Under the pieces are notes generated by a model. It was not told the DNA's origin, searched no databases, and saw only the letters and a program-made list of their open reading frames with translations. A stretch of DNA of 64,000 nt, from contig NZ_CP023694.1 of the NCBI RefSeq assembly GCF_008705135.1, forward strand, positions 868,001 through 932,000. The letters are read 5' to 3'. Below, one piece after another: positions 1 to 9,141 of the stretch. A program made the translations under genes and the position numbers. The stretch comes from Streptomyces coeruleorubidus. Lineage in GTDB: Bacteria > Actinomycetota > Actinomycetes > Streptomycetales > Streptomycetaceae. Positions within the stretch are counted from its first letter, which is position 1; each line of letters starts with the position of its first letter.

Positions 1-83
1 GCGTGGCGGCGTTCCCCGAAACCCTGATGCGGCTCTTCCGTGGTGAGAACCACGGCAAGCTGGTGCTGAAGATCGCGGACTGA
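1..83 (+). CDS. NADP-dependent oxidoreductase, C-terminal end (partial)
   Basis: Only the last 26 codons are in the window, reading from base 3 to the TGA at 81-83. The visible tail ends in GKLVLKIAD, preceded by a stretch rich in Leu, Arg and Gly. That ending is typical of zinc-free medium-chain NADP-dependent oxidoreductases (the CurA/YfmJ/PTGR group), where this segment closes the Rossmann lobe. The stop lies 25 bases before the start of the zinc alcohol dehydrogenase, so the two are probably co-transcribed. The assignment rests on a short tail and is a family guess only. Confidence 0.55.
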   Translation, partial: VAAFPETLMRLFRGENHGKLVLKIAD

Positions 84-108
84 CCGGGCAGAGGGAGGGA
101 GGATTCCG

Positions 109-1161
109 GTGAAAGCACTGAGCTACCACGGACGTCACGACATCCGCTACGGGGACGTCCCCGAGCCTGCCGTCACCAACCCCACCGATGCGGTCGTCCA
201 GGTCACCACGGCCGGCATCTGCGGCAGCGACCTGCACATCTACCACGGCAACCCGTTCAGCCCGGAGCTGGGTTACACACCGGGACACGAGTGCGTCGGT
301 GTGGTGGCCGACATCGGCGACCAGGTCACCCGGTTCAAGCCCGGCGACCGGGTCCTGGTGCCCGCCTCGGTCGGCTGTGCCGAGTGCCGGTCGTGCGCGG
401 CCGGATTCACCGCCCGGTGCGAGCGCGCCAAGTCCAGCACGGAACTCTGCTACGGGGTGAGCCCGCAGCTCCAGGGCAGCCAGGCCCAGGCCCTCGCGGT
501 GCCGTACGCCGATGTCAATCTGGTGCACCTGCCCGAGGACATCTCCGACGAAGCCGCGGTCGTCCTGACGGACAACGCCCCCACGGCCTGGTACGGCTGC
601 CGCCGTGCCCGTATCCAGCCCGGTGAGACGGTCCTGGTCGTCGGCCTCGGCCCGGTCGGCCTCATGGCCGCCCAGGGCGCCTTCGCCATGGGCGCCGCAC
701 GGGTGCTGGGTGCGGACCTGGTCGCGGAACGCCGCGCTTTCGCCGCCACCCTGGGTGTCGAACCGGTCGAGGGCGAGGACGCGCGGACGGCCATTCGGGA
801 CATGACGGGCGGACGCGGGCCGGATGCCGTGGTGGAGGCCGTGGGCTCGGACGCCACGATCGAGCTCGCCCTCAAGGCCGTCCGGCAAGCCGGCCGGGTC
901 AGTGTCATCGGGGTCAGCCAGAACAAGGCGTTCCCATTCCACATGGGGCTGGCGCAGGTCAAGGAACTGGAGTTCGCCATCGGGCTGTGCTCGGTGCACT
1001 ACGAACTCCCTCCCCTGATCGCCCTCACCCGTGCCGGCCGGATCAATCCGGAGGTGGTCGTCTCCCACCGCTACGCCCTCTCCGAAGGTCCGGCGGCGTA
1101 CGAACTGTTCGCGGACCGCTCCGACGGCGTGCGCAAGATCCTCCTCGATCCCACCCGCTGA
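109..1161 (+). CDS. Zinc-dependent medium-chain alcohol dehydrogenase
   Basis: A 350-residue cytoplasmic NAD(P)-dependent dehydrogenase with the full set of family motifs. The catalytic zinc ligands are Cys38 (in GICGSDLH) and His60-Glu61 (in PGHECVG). Four structural-zinc cysteines lie at 90, 93, 96 and 104. A GLGPVG dinucleotide-binding loop falls near residue 180. Length and motif spacing are normal for the family, so the enzyme should be active on an alcohol or aldehyde. The substrate cannot be read from the sequence. The GTG start has a GAGGGAGGGA Shine-Dalgarno region 8-17 bases upstream. The gene follows another oxidoreductase by 25 bases and ends in a strong hairpin. Confidence 0.9.
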   Translation: MKALSYHGRHDIRYGDVPEPAVTNPTDAVVQVTTAGICGSDLHIYHGNPFSPELGYTPGHECVGVVADIGDQVTRFKPGDRVLVPASVGCAECRSCAAGFTARCERAKSSTELCYGVSPQLQGSQAQALAVPYADVNLVHLPEDISDEAAVVLTDNAPTAWYGCRRARIQPGETVLVVGLGPVGLMAAQGAFAMGAARVLGADLVAERRAFAATLGVEPVEGEDARTAIRDMTGGRGPDAVVEAVGSDATIELALKAVRQAGRVSVIGVSQNKAFPFHMGLAQVKELEFAIGLCSVHYELPPLIALTRAGRINPEVVVSHRYALSEGPAAYELFADRSDGVRKILLDPTR

Positions 1162-1169
1162 CCCTGTTC

Positions 1170-1199
1170 ATGAGAGGGAAGACATGGCTTCCCTCTCAT
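1170..1199 (+). terminator. Rho-independent-type terminator hairpin
   Basis: A perfect 12-bp inverted repeat (ATGAGAGGGAAG and its complement) with a 6-nt loop begins 8 bases after the stop of the zinc alcohol dehydrogenase. There is no U-tract, as is usual for GC-rich actinomycetes. It separates the dehydrogenase from the monooxygenase gene that follows. Confidence 0.8.
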
Positions 1200-1290
1200 A
1201 CAGGGCACTTCCCGGCCCGCGTGAACTGCCCGTGCGCGGCTGACGTCGTACGGTCTTGTCACCACGCATCACGAGGAGACAGGAAGGCCG

Positions 1291-1623
1291 ATGATCTTCA
1301 TCACCGCCAAGTTCCGAGTCCGTCCCGAGCATGCCGACCGGTGGCCGGAGATCACCGCCGACTTCACCGAAGCCACGCGCCGAGAGCCCGGCTGCCTCTG
1401 GTTCGACTGGTCGCGAAGCCTGACGGACCCCACGGAGTACGTCCTGGTCGAGGCCTTCCGCGATGACGAAGCAGGCGCCTCTCACGTGCAGTCGGCGCAC
1501 TTCAGGGCCGCGCAGCAGACCCTGCCGCCCCATCTGGTCGAGACCCCCCGCATCGTGAACGCGAACGTTCCGCAGGACGACTGGTCGCTCCTGGGCGAGA
1601 TGGCGGTTCACGAGCAGGGGTAG
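1291..1623 (+). CDS. Antibiotic biosynthesis monooxygenase (ABM) family protein, putative quinol monooxygenase
   Basis: A 110-residue single-domain protein of the dimeric alpha-beta barrel ABM/YgiN type. It opens with MIFITAKFRVRPEH, has the central EPGCLWFDWSRS and EYVLVEAFRDDEA strands, and has the H-x3-H-F helix (SAHFRAAQQ). Family members act on quinols or aromatic polyketides without cofactors, often as detoxifying enzymes. The start ATG follows AGGAGACAGGAAGG. It stands alone, after a terminator hairpin and before the DUF485/symporter pair, so its substrate cannot be inferred from neighbours. Confidence 0.8.
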   Translation: MIFITAKFRVRPEHADRWPEITADFTEATRREPGCLWFDWSRSLTDPTEYVLVEAFRDDEAGASHVQSAHFRAAQQTLPPHLVETPRIVNANVPQDDWSLLGEMAVHEQG

Positions 1624-1768
1624 GACGGTCTCCGACTGCGGCCGGCTCAACGTCGAAATGTGACCTACGGCAGGCTTACGGGCATTCCAACCAGTCGGTA
1701 TGGTGCGCCGCCTGAAGCATCCTTTCCCGTTCACCGCACGCATCCGTGCCGTAGTGGAAGGCCAGGCG

Positions 1769-2224
1769 ATGACATACGCAGACGAGCACCGTTACCCACC
1801 CTCAGCACCCACGGGATGGCCGGAGTCGTACGGGCACGACGCCCCGCGATACGACTCGTACGGGCGGCAAGCCCCATGGAACGCCCCTTGGGACGCCCCC
1901 TACGCGCACGAGACTCATCGAGACGACGCCGACCTCGCCGCCCTCCGCTCGGCCTACCGCCTGCTCCGCCGGATCTCCACGCTCACCGCACTCGGCTCCT
2001 TCGTGGTGTACGTCGTGCTGTCCTGCTACGCGCCCGGTCTGATGGGATCCAGGGTCACCGGGGAGCTGAGCCTGGGCATGGCCTTGGGCATCCTCCAGCT
2101 CGTCGTCACCTTCGCGGCGGTCTTCTGGTACGGACGCAGTGCACAACGCTCGGTGGATCCTCTGGCCCGCGCCGTCAGGGAGCGGACGGTCCCCGCCGGC
2201 CGGAACGCGGGGATGGCGAGATGA
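1769..2224 (+). CDS. DUF485 domain membrane protein, symporter partner
   Basis: A 151-residue protein with a charged N-terminal tail rich in Tyr, Pro and Asp, followed by two transmembrane segments (about residues 70-90 and 105-125) forming a DUF485 domain. DUF485 proteins (YjcH type) are encoded next to acetate/cation symporters and are thought to assist them. ATG at 1769 is preferred because GGAAGG lies 7 bases upstream; the longer in-frame extension has no good ribosome site. The stop overlaps the symporter start (ATGA), so translation is probably coupled. Confidence 0.8.
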   Translation: MTYADEHRYPPSAPTGWPESYGHDAPRYDSYGRQAPWNAPWDAPYAHETHRDDADLAALRSAYRLLRRISTLTALGSFVVYVVLSCYAPGLMGSRVTGELSLGMALGILQLVVTFAAVFWYGRSAQRSVDPLARAVRERTVPAGRNAGMAR

Positions 2225-3837
2225 ACGACTTCAGCTCCGGGACCCAGGCCCTCGTCCTGGTTCTGTTCACCACGCTGGTCACCGTCACACTGCTGATGTG
2301 CGTCATGGCGGGGCCGGACCGCGACGACCTGGCGAACTTCTACACCGGCTACCTGTCGCTCACCCCGCTCAAGAACGGCCTGGCGATCGCGGGCGACTAC
2401 ATCTCCGCCGCCACGGTGCTGAGCACCACCGGGATCATCGCGCTCTCCGGATACGACGGCTACGTCCTCGCGGTCAGCACCGCCCTGTCCCTGGTGCTGC
2501 TGATGTTCCTGCTGGCCGAGCCCCTGCGCAACGCCGGCAGGTTCACCATGGGCGACGTCCTGGCCCGCAACATGTCCGGACGGGCCGTGCGTATCGCGGC
2601 CTGCGTGGTGACACTCTCGGCGACCCTGCCCTTCCTGGTCGTCCAGCTCTCCGGAGCCGGGTCGCTGCTCACCTTCATCCTCGACATTCCGTACGCTGCG
2701 GGCGCCAGGACGGCGTGCATCGTCATCGTCGGCACTCTGATGATCATCTACGCGGCGATCGGCGGTATGCGGGGCACCGCGCTCATTCAGATGATCAAGA
2801 TCGTGCTCCTGCTCGGCACCAGCATCGTCGTCGCCGCTCTCGTGCTCAACCGCTTCGACTGGAGCCCCGGCGACATCCTCAGGGCAGCCCAGCACGGCAG
2901 CGGCGCGGGCCCCGCCTACCTTCAGCAGGGTCTGCAACTCGGCACGTCCACCGGTGGCCGGCTGGACTTCGTCAGTCTCCAGATCACCGTCATCCTCGGC
3001 GTGGCCTGCCTGCCGCACATCACGATGCGCCTGTACTCCGCGCAGGACGTACCGGCCGTGCGCCGCTCCATGTCATGGGCGGTCGGCACGGTCACCGCGT
3101 TCTGCCTGCTCGTGATCATCATGGGTACGGGCGCGGCGGCCCTGGTGGGATCGCAGTACATCACCGCGGCCGACCCGCACGGCAGAACATCGGTGCTCAT
3201 GCTGTCCCAGATGCTCGGCGGGCCCCCCGGCTCGGCAGGCGCGACGACCCTGTACTCGGCCGTGGCAGGCATGGTGTTCATCACCCTGCTGTCGTCGGTC
3301 GCGGGGATGACCCTGGCCGCGGCTTCGTCACTCGCCCACGACCTGTTCGCCCATGCGGTGCGGCGGGGACAGGCCGAGCCCCGTACCGAGATGACGGTGG
3401 CGGCGTGGACGAGCGTGGCCGTGGGGATCGTCGCCATCGGGCTCGCCACCATGGTGCAGAACTGGGACGTCGGGGTGCTGACCACTGCGGCCATCTGCAT
3501 AGGGGCGTCGGCGGTGGCACCCGCGCTCACCTACTCCCTGTTCTGGCGAGGGTTCACGCGCACCGGCCTGCTCGCCACCCTCTACGGCGGCGCGGCGTGC
3601 GCGTTGCTGCTCATGGTCTTCTCCAAGGCCGTTTCGGGCACGCCGTCCGCCGTCTTCCCGCATGCCGACTTCGATCTGTTCCCCATGCAGTCCACCGGGC
3701 TGGTTTCCATCCCGTTCGGCTATCTCTCGGGCTGGCTGGGCAGCCTTCTGGACCACCGTCGCCGTGCCGCCGACAGCCGTGAGCAGCGGCGCCTGTACGA
3801 GGAGAGCGAGGCACGGCTTCTCGCCGCGGCCCAATGA
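2221..3837 (+). CDS. Cation/acetate-type symporter (sodium:solute symporter family)
   Basis: A 538-residue integral membrane transporter of the SSS family, most like ActP-type acetate permeases. It has about 13 hydrophobic segments. Recognisable features include DLANFYTGYLSLTPLKNGLA near the N terminus, a GDYISAAT segment of the sodium-site helix, and CLPHITMRLYSA in the middle. It probably takes up a small monocarboxylate (acetate, propionate or pyruvate) with Na+ or H+. The start overlaps the DUF485 stop by 4 bases, the standard YjcH-ActP arrangement. A short charged C-terminal tail is cytoplasmic. The exact substrate is an inference from the family. Confidence 0.85.
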   Translation: MNDFSSGTQALVLVLFTTLVTVTLLMCVMAGPDRDDLANFYTGYLSLTPLKNGLAIAGDYISAATVLSTTGIIALSGYDGYVLAVSTALSLVLLMFLLAEPLRNAGRFTMGDVLARNMSGRAVRIAACVVTLSATLPFLVVQLSGAGSLLTFILDIPYAAGARTACIVIVGTLMIIYAAIGGMRGTALIQMIKIVLLLGTSIVVAALVLNRFDWSPGDILRAAQHGSGAGPAYLQQGLQLGTSTGGRLDFVSLQITVILGVACLPHITMRLYSAQDVPAVRRSMSWAVGTVTAFCLLVIIMGTGAAALVGSQYITAADPHGRTSVLMLSQMLGGPPGSAGATTLYSAVAGMVFITLLSSVAGMTLAAASSLAHDLFAHAVRRGQAEPRTEMTVAAWTSVAVGIVAIGLATMVQNWDVGVLTTAAICIGASAVAPALTYSLFWRGFTRTGLLATLYGGAACALLLMVFSKAVSGTPSAVFPHADFDLFPMQSTGLVSIPFGYLSGWLGSLLDHRRRAADSREQRRLYEESEARLLAAAQ

Positions 3838-3899
3838 CCACGGCGGCGTGGGCGGGCCGACTCCGGGCGGCCCTCCGCGCCGGCCGCGGCCCGATGCGG

Positions 3900-6320
3900 T
3901 CAGACGGGCGTGCCGGTCAGCGGTTGTTCGGTCCACACGGTCTTGCCCTCGCGGGTGTAGCGGGTGCCCCAGCGTTCGGTCATCTGGGCCACCAGGAACA
4001 GGCCGCGCCCGCCCTCGTCGGTCGTACGGGCGCGGCGCAGGTGTGGTGAGGTGTGGCTGGTGTCGCTGACCTCGCACACCAGACACTGCTCACGGATCAG
4101 CCGTAGGGTCGCGGGGCCGCCGGCGTAGCGGTAGACGTTGGTGACCAGTTCGCTGGCGATCAACTCGGTGGTGAACGCCAGGTGCTCCAGACCCCACTCG
4201 CTCAGCTTGGCCGAGGCCAGCGCCCTGGCCCGGCCGGCGCTGGCAGGCTCCGGCGGCAGACGCCAGGAGGCGACACTGTCCGGTGGCAGCACGCGGGTGC
4301 GGGCGATCAGCAGGACGACGTCGTCGCTGGGGCGCGAGGGCACAAGCGCGTCGACCACGGCTTGGCAGGTGCGCTCCAGCGCGCCCGCGGGGCGGGCGAG
4401 CGCTGCGCACAGCTTCGTCAGGCCGACGTCGGCATCGATGTGGCGCTCGCCGATGATTCCGTTGGTGTACAGACACAGCAGGCTTCCCTCGGCCAGTTCG
4501 ATGTCCCGGGCCTCGAACGGCAGGCCGCCCAGGCCGAGCGGTGGGCCGGCGGGAAGGTCGAGCAGAGCCACCTGTCCGTCCGGAGCGGTCACCACCGGCG
4601 GCGGATGACCGGCGCGGGCCACGGAGCAGCGTCCGGAGACCGGGTCGTACACGGCGTACAGGCACGTGGCGCCGACGACCTGCTCACCCACGGGCCGTTC
4701 GCCGACTGCCTCCTGTTCGACCGCCAGCAGGTTGACCAGGTCGTCGAGGCGGGAGAGGACCTCGTCCGGTTCCAGGTCGAGACTGGCGAGGGTATGGACG
4801 GCGGTGCGCAGCCGGCCCATGGTGGCGGCGGCGTGGATGCCGCGTCCCACCACGTCGCCGACGACGAGGGCGACCCGGGCCCCGGACAGGGGAATGACGT
4901 CGAACCAGTCGCCGCCCAGGCCAGGGCCTGCGCTGGCCGGCAGGTACCGCAGGGCCACCTCGACGGCCGACTGGTCCGGAACCGCCCGGGGCAGAAGGCT
5001 GCTCTGCAAGGTGAACGCGGTCTGCTGCTGCTGGGTGAAGCGCCGGGCGTTGTCGATGGCGACGGCGGCGCGCGAGCCGAGTTCCTGAGCGAGGGTGAGA
5101 TCGTCCGTCTCGAAGGCATCGGGGCGGCGGGAGCGCCACAGGGTCATCACACCGAGCACCAGGCCACGCGCGGCCAGGGGTACCACGATCAGGGAGTGGG
5201 CGCCCAGGTCCGGAGCCTGGGCCCCCTGACGGCCTGCCGCCGCGACCCAGTCGGGCGGGAGAACCGGCTCCAGGACGGGCCGTCCCTCGGCCAGGCATCC
5301 GGCCTGCGGTGTGTCGGGCCCGAATTGCACGGGCTCGCCCTCGGGGTGGGGCGGGCCGGGTTGCTGGGCACCGACGCTGCAGGTCCCCAACCGGACCACG
5401 GGCCCTGCCACAGCGCGCGTCGGTTCCTCACCGCGCGTCACCGCCTGAAGCAGGTCCACCGAGGCATGGTCGGCGAGGTGGGGCACCATCACTTCGGCCA
5501 GTTCCCGGGCGGTCTCGGCCACGTCGAGCGTGGTTCCGATACGGCTGCCCACCTGGTCGAGGAGCGCCAGCCGACGCTGGGCCCGGTGGCGATCGGTGAT
5601 GTCCTCGATCATCTCGGCCACACCCAGGACGCGGCCGGAGGGATCCTCCATCCGGAAGGACGAGACCAACGCGACCCGCTCTCGTGCCGGATCCTGCTCC
5701 AGGCGGACGAACTGCTCGGAGTAGACCAGCGGTCTTCCGGTCTGCATCACCTGGCGTACCCGGTCCACAGCCTTGCGCGCGTCGTCGGCGAGGAGCAACC
5801 GGCCGGTGGACAGCCCCCGGAAGTCCGCCGCCGGGACGCCGCTGAACCGTTCGATGGCCCGATTGACCCGGAGAATCCTCTGGTCGGGGCCGTGGATGAC
5901 CAAGCCGATCGGGCACTGGCGGTACAGACCGTCGAGAACCGCGCGGTCCCTTTGCCATTCGAGGACGTCACCCGCGAGTGCCCCCGCGAGAAACCACTCA
6001 CGGCCCCGGCCACCGCGTGACAGCTCATGGGCCCTGAGCCCCAGCTTCACGAGCTGCCCGTCGCGGTGGCGCAGTGTGAGCACGCCGAACCAGCCACCGG
6101 CTCTCCTGCACTTCGCCGCGGCCTCGGTGACGGCCGGCAGGTCACGAGGATCGACCAGGACCTCGTACGCCGGACGGCCGATCACGGCTGTGTCCGGATG
6201 GCCGAGCAGTTCCTGAGCCCGCCTGCTCCACCCGACCACTGTTCCCCGGTCGTCGAGCACCACCAAGGCGGCGAGGTGCAGGGCGAACGGATCGTCCTGG
6301 CCTTCGCTGAGCTCCGTCAT
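3900..6320 (-). CDS. PAS-PAS-GAF-SpoIIE phosphatase with C-terminal HATPase kinase domain
   Basis: An 806-residue soluble signalling protein. In order it has two PAS domains (about 10-110 and 130-260, the second closing with EMIEDITDRHRAQ), a GAF domain (about 275-450), a PP2C/SpoIIE phosphatase domain (about 465-680) and an RsbW/SpoIIAB-like HATPase domain (about 700-800). The metal-binding acidic motifs GGDWFDVI, VGDVVGRG and SDDVVLLIA are present, so the phosphatase should be active. The C-terminal domain keeps SELVTN and DEGGRGLFLV. Such proteins control anti-anti-sigma factors in Streptomyces. ATG at 6320 is chosen because GGAG lies just upstream. It is clearly a paralogue of the 894-residue protein encoded at 29764-32448. 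Confidence 0.88.
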   Translation of the reverse strand: MTELSEGQDDPFALHLAALVVLDDRGTVVGWSRRAQELLGHPDTAVIGRPAYEVLVDPRDLPAVTEAAAKCRRAGGWFGVLTLRHRDGQLVKLGLRAHELSRGGRGREWFLAGALAGDVLEWQRDRAVLDGLYRQCPIGLVIHGPDQRILRVNRAIERFSGVPAADFRGLSTGRLLLADDARKAVDRVRQVMQTGRPLVYSEQFVRLEQDPARERVALVSSFRMEDPSGRVLGVAEMIEDITDRHRAQRRLALLDQVGSRIGTTLDVAETARELAEVMVPHLADHASVDLLQAVTRGEEPTRAVAGPVVRLGTCSVGAQQPGPPHPEGEPVQFGPDTPQAGCLAEGRPVLEPVLPPDWVAAAGRQGAQAPDLGAHSLIVVPLAARGLVLGVMTLWRSRRPDAFETDDLTLAQELGSRAAVAIDNARRFTQQQQTAFTLQSSLLPRAVPDQSAVEVALRYLPASAGPGLGGDWFDVIPLSGARVALVVGDVVGRGIHAAATMGRLRTAVHTLASLDLEPDEVLSRLDDLVNLLAVEQEAVGERPVGEQVVGATCLYAVYDPVSGRCSVARAGHPPPVVTAPDGQVALLDLPAGPPLGLGGLPFEARDIELAEGSLLCLYTNGIIGERHIDADVGLTKLCAALARPAGALERTCQAVVDALVPSRPSDDVVLLIARTRVLPPDSVASWRLPPEPASAGRARALASAKLSEWGLEHLAFTTELIASELVTNVYRYAGGPATLRLIREQCLVCEVSDTSHTSPHLRRARTTDEGGRGLFLVAQMTERWGTRYTREGKTVWTEQPLTGTPV

Positions 6321-6523
6321 CGGCTTCTCCACCGCTGGACACCACCGTGTACTCGGTCGCCGATGTGCTGCCGCGGGTCCTGACCGCGGCCGGTGACCGG
6401 CATGACGGCGTCCGTGGCGGTGGCTCGGTGTTCCCGAATGCATGCCGGTCTGCTGACCCTGTAAGCCTATTGAAACCCGGCGAAGGCCGCCGCCTTGTCC
6501 GGCGCGCGGCGCGGCGTGGCGGG

Positions 6524-6559
6524 CATGAGGGGTTACGGCAGGCCTGGTGGCCCCTCATG
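6524..6559 (-). terminator. Inverted repeat, possible terminator after the TetR gene
   Basis: A 9-bp perfect inverted repeat (CATGAGGGG and its complement) with an 18-nt loop that holds a smaller palindrome (CAGGCCTG). It lies 60 bases beyond the TetR stop and ahead of the divergently read phosphatase promoter. The rest of 6321-6618 shows no gene. Confidence 0.45.
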
Positions 6560-6618
6560 ACGAGCCGCTACGGGACTGTCTCGATCGGGATGGCGACGGC
6601 CGGTCACTGTGCGTGGCA

Positions 6619-7386
6619 TCAGTCGGTGTCGAGGCCGTCGATCAGGCGGTTGAGGAACCGGGTGAAGGTGGCCTCGGGAGTGAGGGGACGTCCGGGGGCG
6701 GAAAGGGCTTCGGCGAGCTCCGGGTGGCTGCCGTCGGCGGCGACAGCGGCGAGGTAGCGGCCCTCGGCCGCGGCCCGGTCCGGCGATCGTGAGACTGCGG
6801 CCTGCGCGATCTCATGGCCGACGTGCCCGGCTACGAATGCGGTGAGCTGGGCGAAGACCTCCAGCTTCGCCGCACCGTCCAGCCCGGTGGGCCGCAGGAC
6901 GGCCAGCACGTGTTCCAGGAAGGCCAGTGTGTTGGGGCCCGGGACGCGACGGGTGGTCAAGGCGGCGGGCAGCCAGGGGTGGCGCAGCATGTGGGCGCGC
7001 TGCAAGTGGGCCACGGTCTTCAGATCGGCACGCCAGTCGCCGCTGGGTGGGTCCGTCACCGTGAGTTCCCCGCTGACGTGGTCGACCATCAGTTCCAGCA
7101 GCGTCTCCTTGTCAGGGGCGTAGCTGTAGAGCGACATGACGCCCGCTCCGACCTCGGCGGCCACCCGCCGCATGGTGACCACTTCAAGTCCTTCCGCGTC
7201 CGCCAGAGTGACGGCTGCCGCGGTGATCGCCTCGCGGCTGAAGGAGGGTCTGCGGCCTCTGCGGGGCTCAGTGGGACGCAGCCAGAGTTGCTCGGGATCG
7301 ACGCCGACGGCACCGGGCTTCCCGTCACTGGGCACGGCCTCGCACTCCTTCCCCTTGGTCGTCGAGGTGGTTCTTGCCAGGTTCAT
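6619..7386 (-). CDS. TetR/AcrR family transcriptional regulator
   Basis: A 255-residue regulator with an N-terminal helix-turn-helix (FSREAITAAAVTLADAEG...TMRRVAAEVGAGVMSLYSYA, about residues 48-95) and a TetR-type C-terminal ligand domain (about 105-250). The Y-x-Y recognition helix and the PDKETLLELMVD segment after it are typical. ATG at 7386 is chosen over upstream in-frame codons because GAGGAT lies 9-14 bases before it. The gene is divergent from a CocE-type hydrolase with only 49 bases between start codons, filled by a perfect palindrome. It therefore very likely represses both itself and the hydrolase. The ligand is unknown. Confidence 0.88.
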   Translation of the reverse strand: MNLARTTSTTKGKECEAVPSDGKPGAVGVDPEQLWLRPTEPRRGRRPSFSREAITAAAVTLADAEGLEVVTMRRVAAEVGAGVMSLYSYAPDKETLLELMVDHVSGELTVTDPPSGDWRADLKTVAHLQRAHMLRHPWLPAALTTRRVPGPNTLAFLEHVLAVLRPTGLDGAAKLEVFAQLTAFVAGHVGHEIAQAAVSRSPDRAAAEGRYLAAVAADGSHPELAEALSAPGRPLTPEATFTRFLNRLIDGLDTD

Positions 7387-7393
7387 CCAAGCA

Positions 7394-7428
7394 TCCTCTA
7401 TTCTCGTACGTCGTACGAGAATAGAGGA
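7394..7428. promoter_or_regulatory. 35-bp perfect palindromic operator between the TetR and CocE genes
   Basis: Seventeen-base arms (left arm TCCTCTATTCTCGTACG) flank one central base at 7411. The arms contain mirror-image TATTCT elements usable as -10 boxes on either strand, and their outer ends are the Shine-Dalgarno sequences of both divergent genes. Binding of the TetR protein here would block both promoters and both ribosome sites. Binding by this TetR is inferred from position and symmetry. Confidence 0.85.
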
Positions 7429-7435
7429 GAGAACG

Positions 7436-9121
7436 ATGCCATCACGCACGCCCGACGCCGTGGCCGGACCGGCCTGGGTGCCACCCGCCGGAAAGCCGCC
7501 GCTGTCCTCCCGGATGATGAGGGCGACCTGGCGAGGTCTGCCGGCGAAACGGCACGAGGTCGGATGGGAGCCGGGGCTGGTGGTGCCGGCCGCCGACGGC
7601 AGCCCGCTGATCACCGACCACTACTTTCCGCGCACCCAGGGCGACTTCCCCACCCTCCTGGTCCGCTCGCCTTATGGCCGAGGCCTGCCGTGGTCACCCC
7701 AGTACGGCCTGCTCTTCGCCGAACAGGGCTTCCACGTGGTCCTGCAGAGCTGCCGCGGCACCGGCGGTTCGGGCGGCGTGTTCGACCTGTGGCGCAACGA
7801 GCCCGCCGACGGCCGGGCCACGGTCTCCTGGCTGCGCGAGCAACCCTGGTTCAACGGAACACTGGGGACCGTCGGCCCCAGTTACCTGGGCTACGTGCAA
7901 TGGGCCCTCGCTCTGGACCCACCGCCGGAACTCAAGGCAATGGTGGTGCAAGTAGGGCTGCACGATCCCTACGCGCTGTTCCACGCGGACGGTGCGCTCC
8001 GCCTGGAGAACGCCCTCGTCGTCGGCGCGGGCATGCACTACCAGCACCGAGGCATGGCGCCGTTCCTGAGGGCGATGCTGCGTCTGCAGCGCCGCCTGCG
8101 CGACGTCATCACCGCGCGGCCCCTGCGCGGTGCGTACGTGTCAGCCCTCGGGGGCGAAGTGCCCTGGCTGGACGACGTGATGACACACCCGGACGCCAAG
8201 GACGCCTACTGGCGCGGCGCGTCGTTGGCGGAGTCGGCGGAGCGGCTGCGCGTGCCCACAGCTCTGATCACCGGATGGCACGACGCACTGGTCGACCAGA
8301 CCTTCGAGCAGTACGACCGACTGCGCCAGGCCGGGTGCGAGACCGCCCTGCTCGTCGGTCCCTGGACCCACACCTCGGCCCTGCAGCAAGGATGGCCCGA
8401 GGTGTTCACCGAAAGCCTCGCCTGGCTGCGAGCCCACCTGTACGCCGATCCCTCCGGCCTGCGTCCCACCGCGGTGCGTGTGCACATCGGCGGCGAAAAC
8501 ACCTGGCGGGACCTCGACGACTGGCCGCCGGCCACGGCTGCCGGCTCGTGGTACCCCGTCCCCGGCGGGCATCTCACCCAGCAGGCCACCGTGGACTCCG
8601 CACCCGTGACGGCGTTCCGCTACGACCCCGCCGACCCCACGCCCTCCCTCGGCGGGCCCCTGCTCTCCCGCACCGCCGGCCCCCGGGACAACGGCACCCT
8701 GGAGGCACGAAACGACGTCCTGACATTCACCAGCCCGCCACTGACCGAGCCCCTGGACATCCTGGGCCCCGTCTCCGCACGGCTGAGCATCTCCACGGAC
8801 ACCGGGCACGCCGACGTCTTCACCCGCCTGTGCGACGTGGACCCACAAGGCCGTTCCGTCAACATCTGTGACGGGTTCGGCCGACTCCGGACGGCCGACC
8901 AGGCGCCCTCTCACGTCACGGTGCCGATGAGTACCACCGCCCACCGCTTCCCCGTCGGCCACCGCATACGCTGGCAGATCAGCGGAGGCGCCCACCCGCG
9001 CTACGCCCGCAGTCCCGGCACCGGTGAGTCACCGATGGACGCCACCACCTTCACACCGGTGCGCATCACACTCCACACGGACTCGGCACTGGTGCTTCCC
9101 CACGGCTCGGGGCTCGCGTAA
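7436..9121 (+). CDS. CocE/NonD family alpha/beta hydrolase (X-Pro dipeptidyl-peptidase S15-like)
   Basis: A 561-residue serine hydrolase. The N-terminal alpha/beta hydrolase domain contains the nucleophile motif GPSYLG with Ser149, an LVRSPYGRG segment for the oxyanion region and GPWTHTSALQ near the catalytic His. The C-terminal part (about 330-550) is the jelly-roll domain seen in cocaine esterase and X-Pro peptidases. Members hydrolyse esters, amides or acyl peptides, and the true substrate is unknown. No signal peptide is visible. The ATG at 7436 follows AGAGGAGAG, which is part of the shared palindrome, so expression is probably induced when the divergent TetR protein is released. Confidence 0.85.
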   Translation: MPSRTPDAVAGPAWVPPAGKPPLSSRMMRATWRGLPAKRHEVGWEPGLVVPAADGSPLITDHYFPRTQGDFPTLLVRSPYGRGLPWSPQYGLLFAEQGFHVVLQSCRGTGGSGGVFDLWRNEPADGRATVSWLREQPWFNGTLGTVGPSYLGYVQWALALDPPPELKAMVVQVGLHDPYALFHADGALRLENALVVGAGMHYQHRGMAPFLRAMLRLQRRLRDVITARPLRGAYVSALGGEVPWLDDVMTHPDAKDAYWRGASLAESAERLRVPTALITGWHDALVDQTFEQYDRLRQAGCETALLVGPWTHTSALQQGWPEVFTESLAWLRAHLYADPSGLRPTAVRVHIGGENTWRDLDDWPPATAAGSWYPVPGGHLTQQATVDSAPVTAFRYDPADPTPSLGGPLLSRTAGPRDNGTLEARNDVLTFTSPPLTEPLDILGPVSARLSISTDTGHADVFTRLCDVDPQGRSVNICDGFGRLRTADQAPSHVTVPMSTTAHRFPVGHRIRWQISGGAHPRYARSPGTGESPMDATTFTPVRITLHTDSALVLPHGSGLA

Positions 9122-9141
9122 ATCGTCAGCGTCAGACCAGG

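Noticed and set aside
4182..6020. A 612-codon plus-strand frame opposite the PAS-GAF-SpoIIE gene
   Set aside because: Antisense to a gene with complete catalytic motifs; its product has no recognisable fold.
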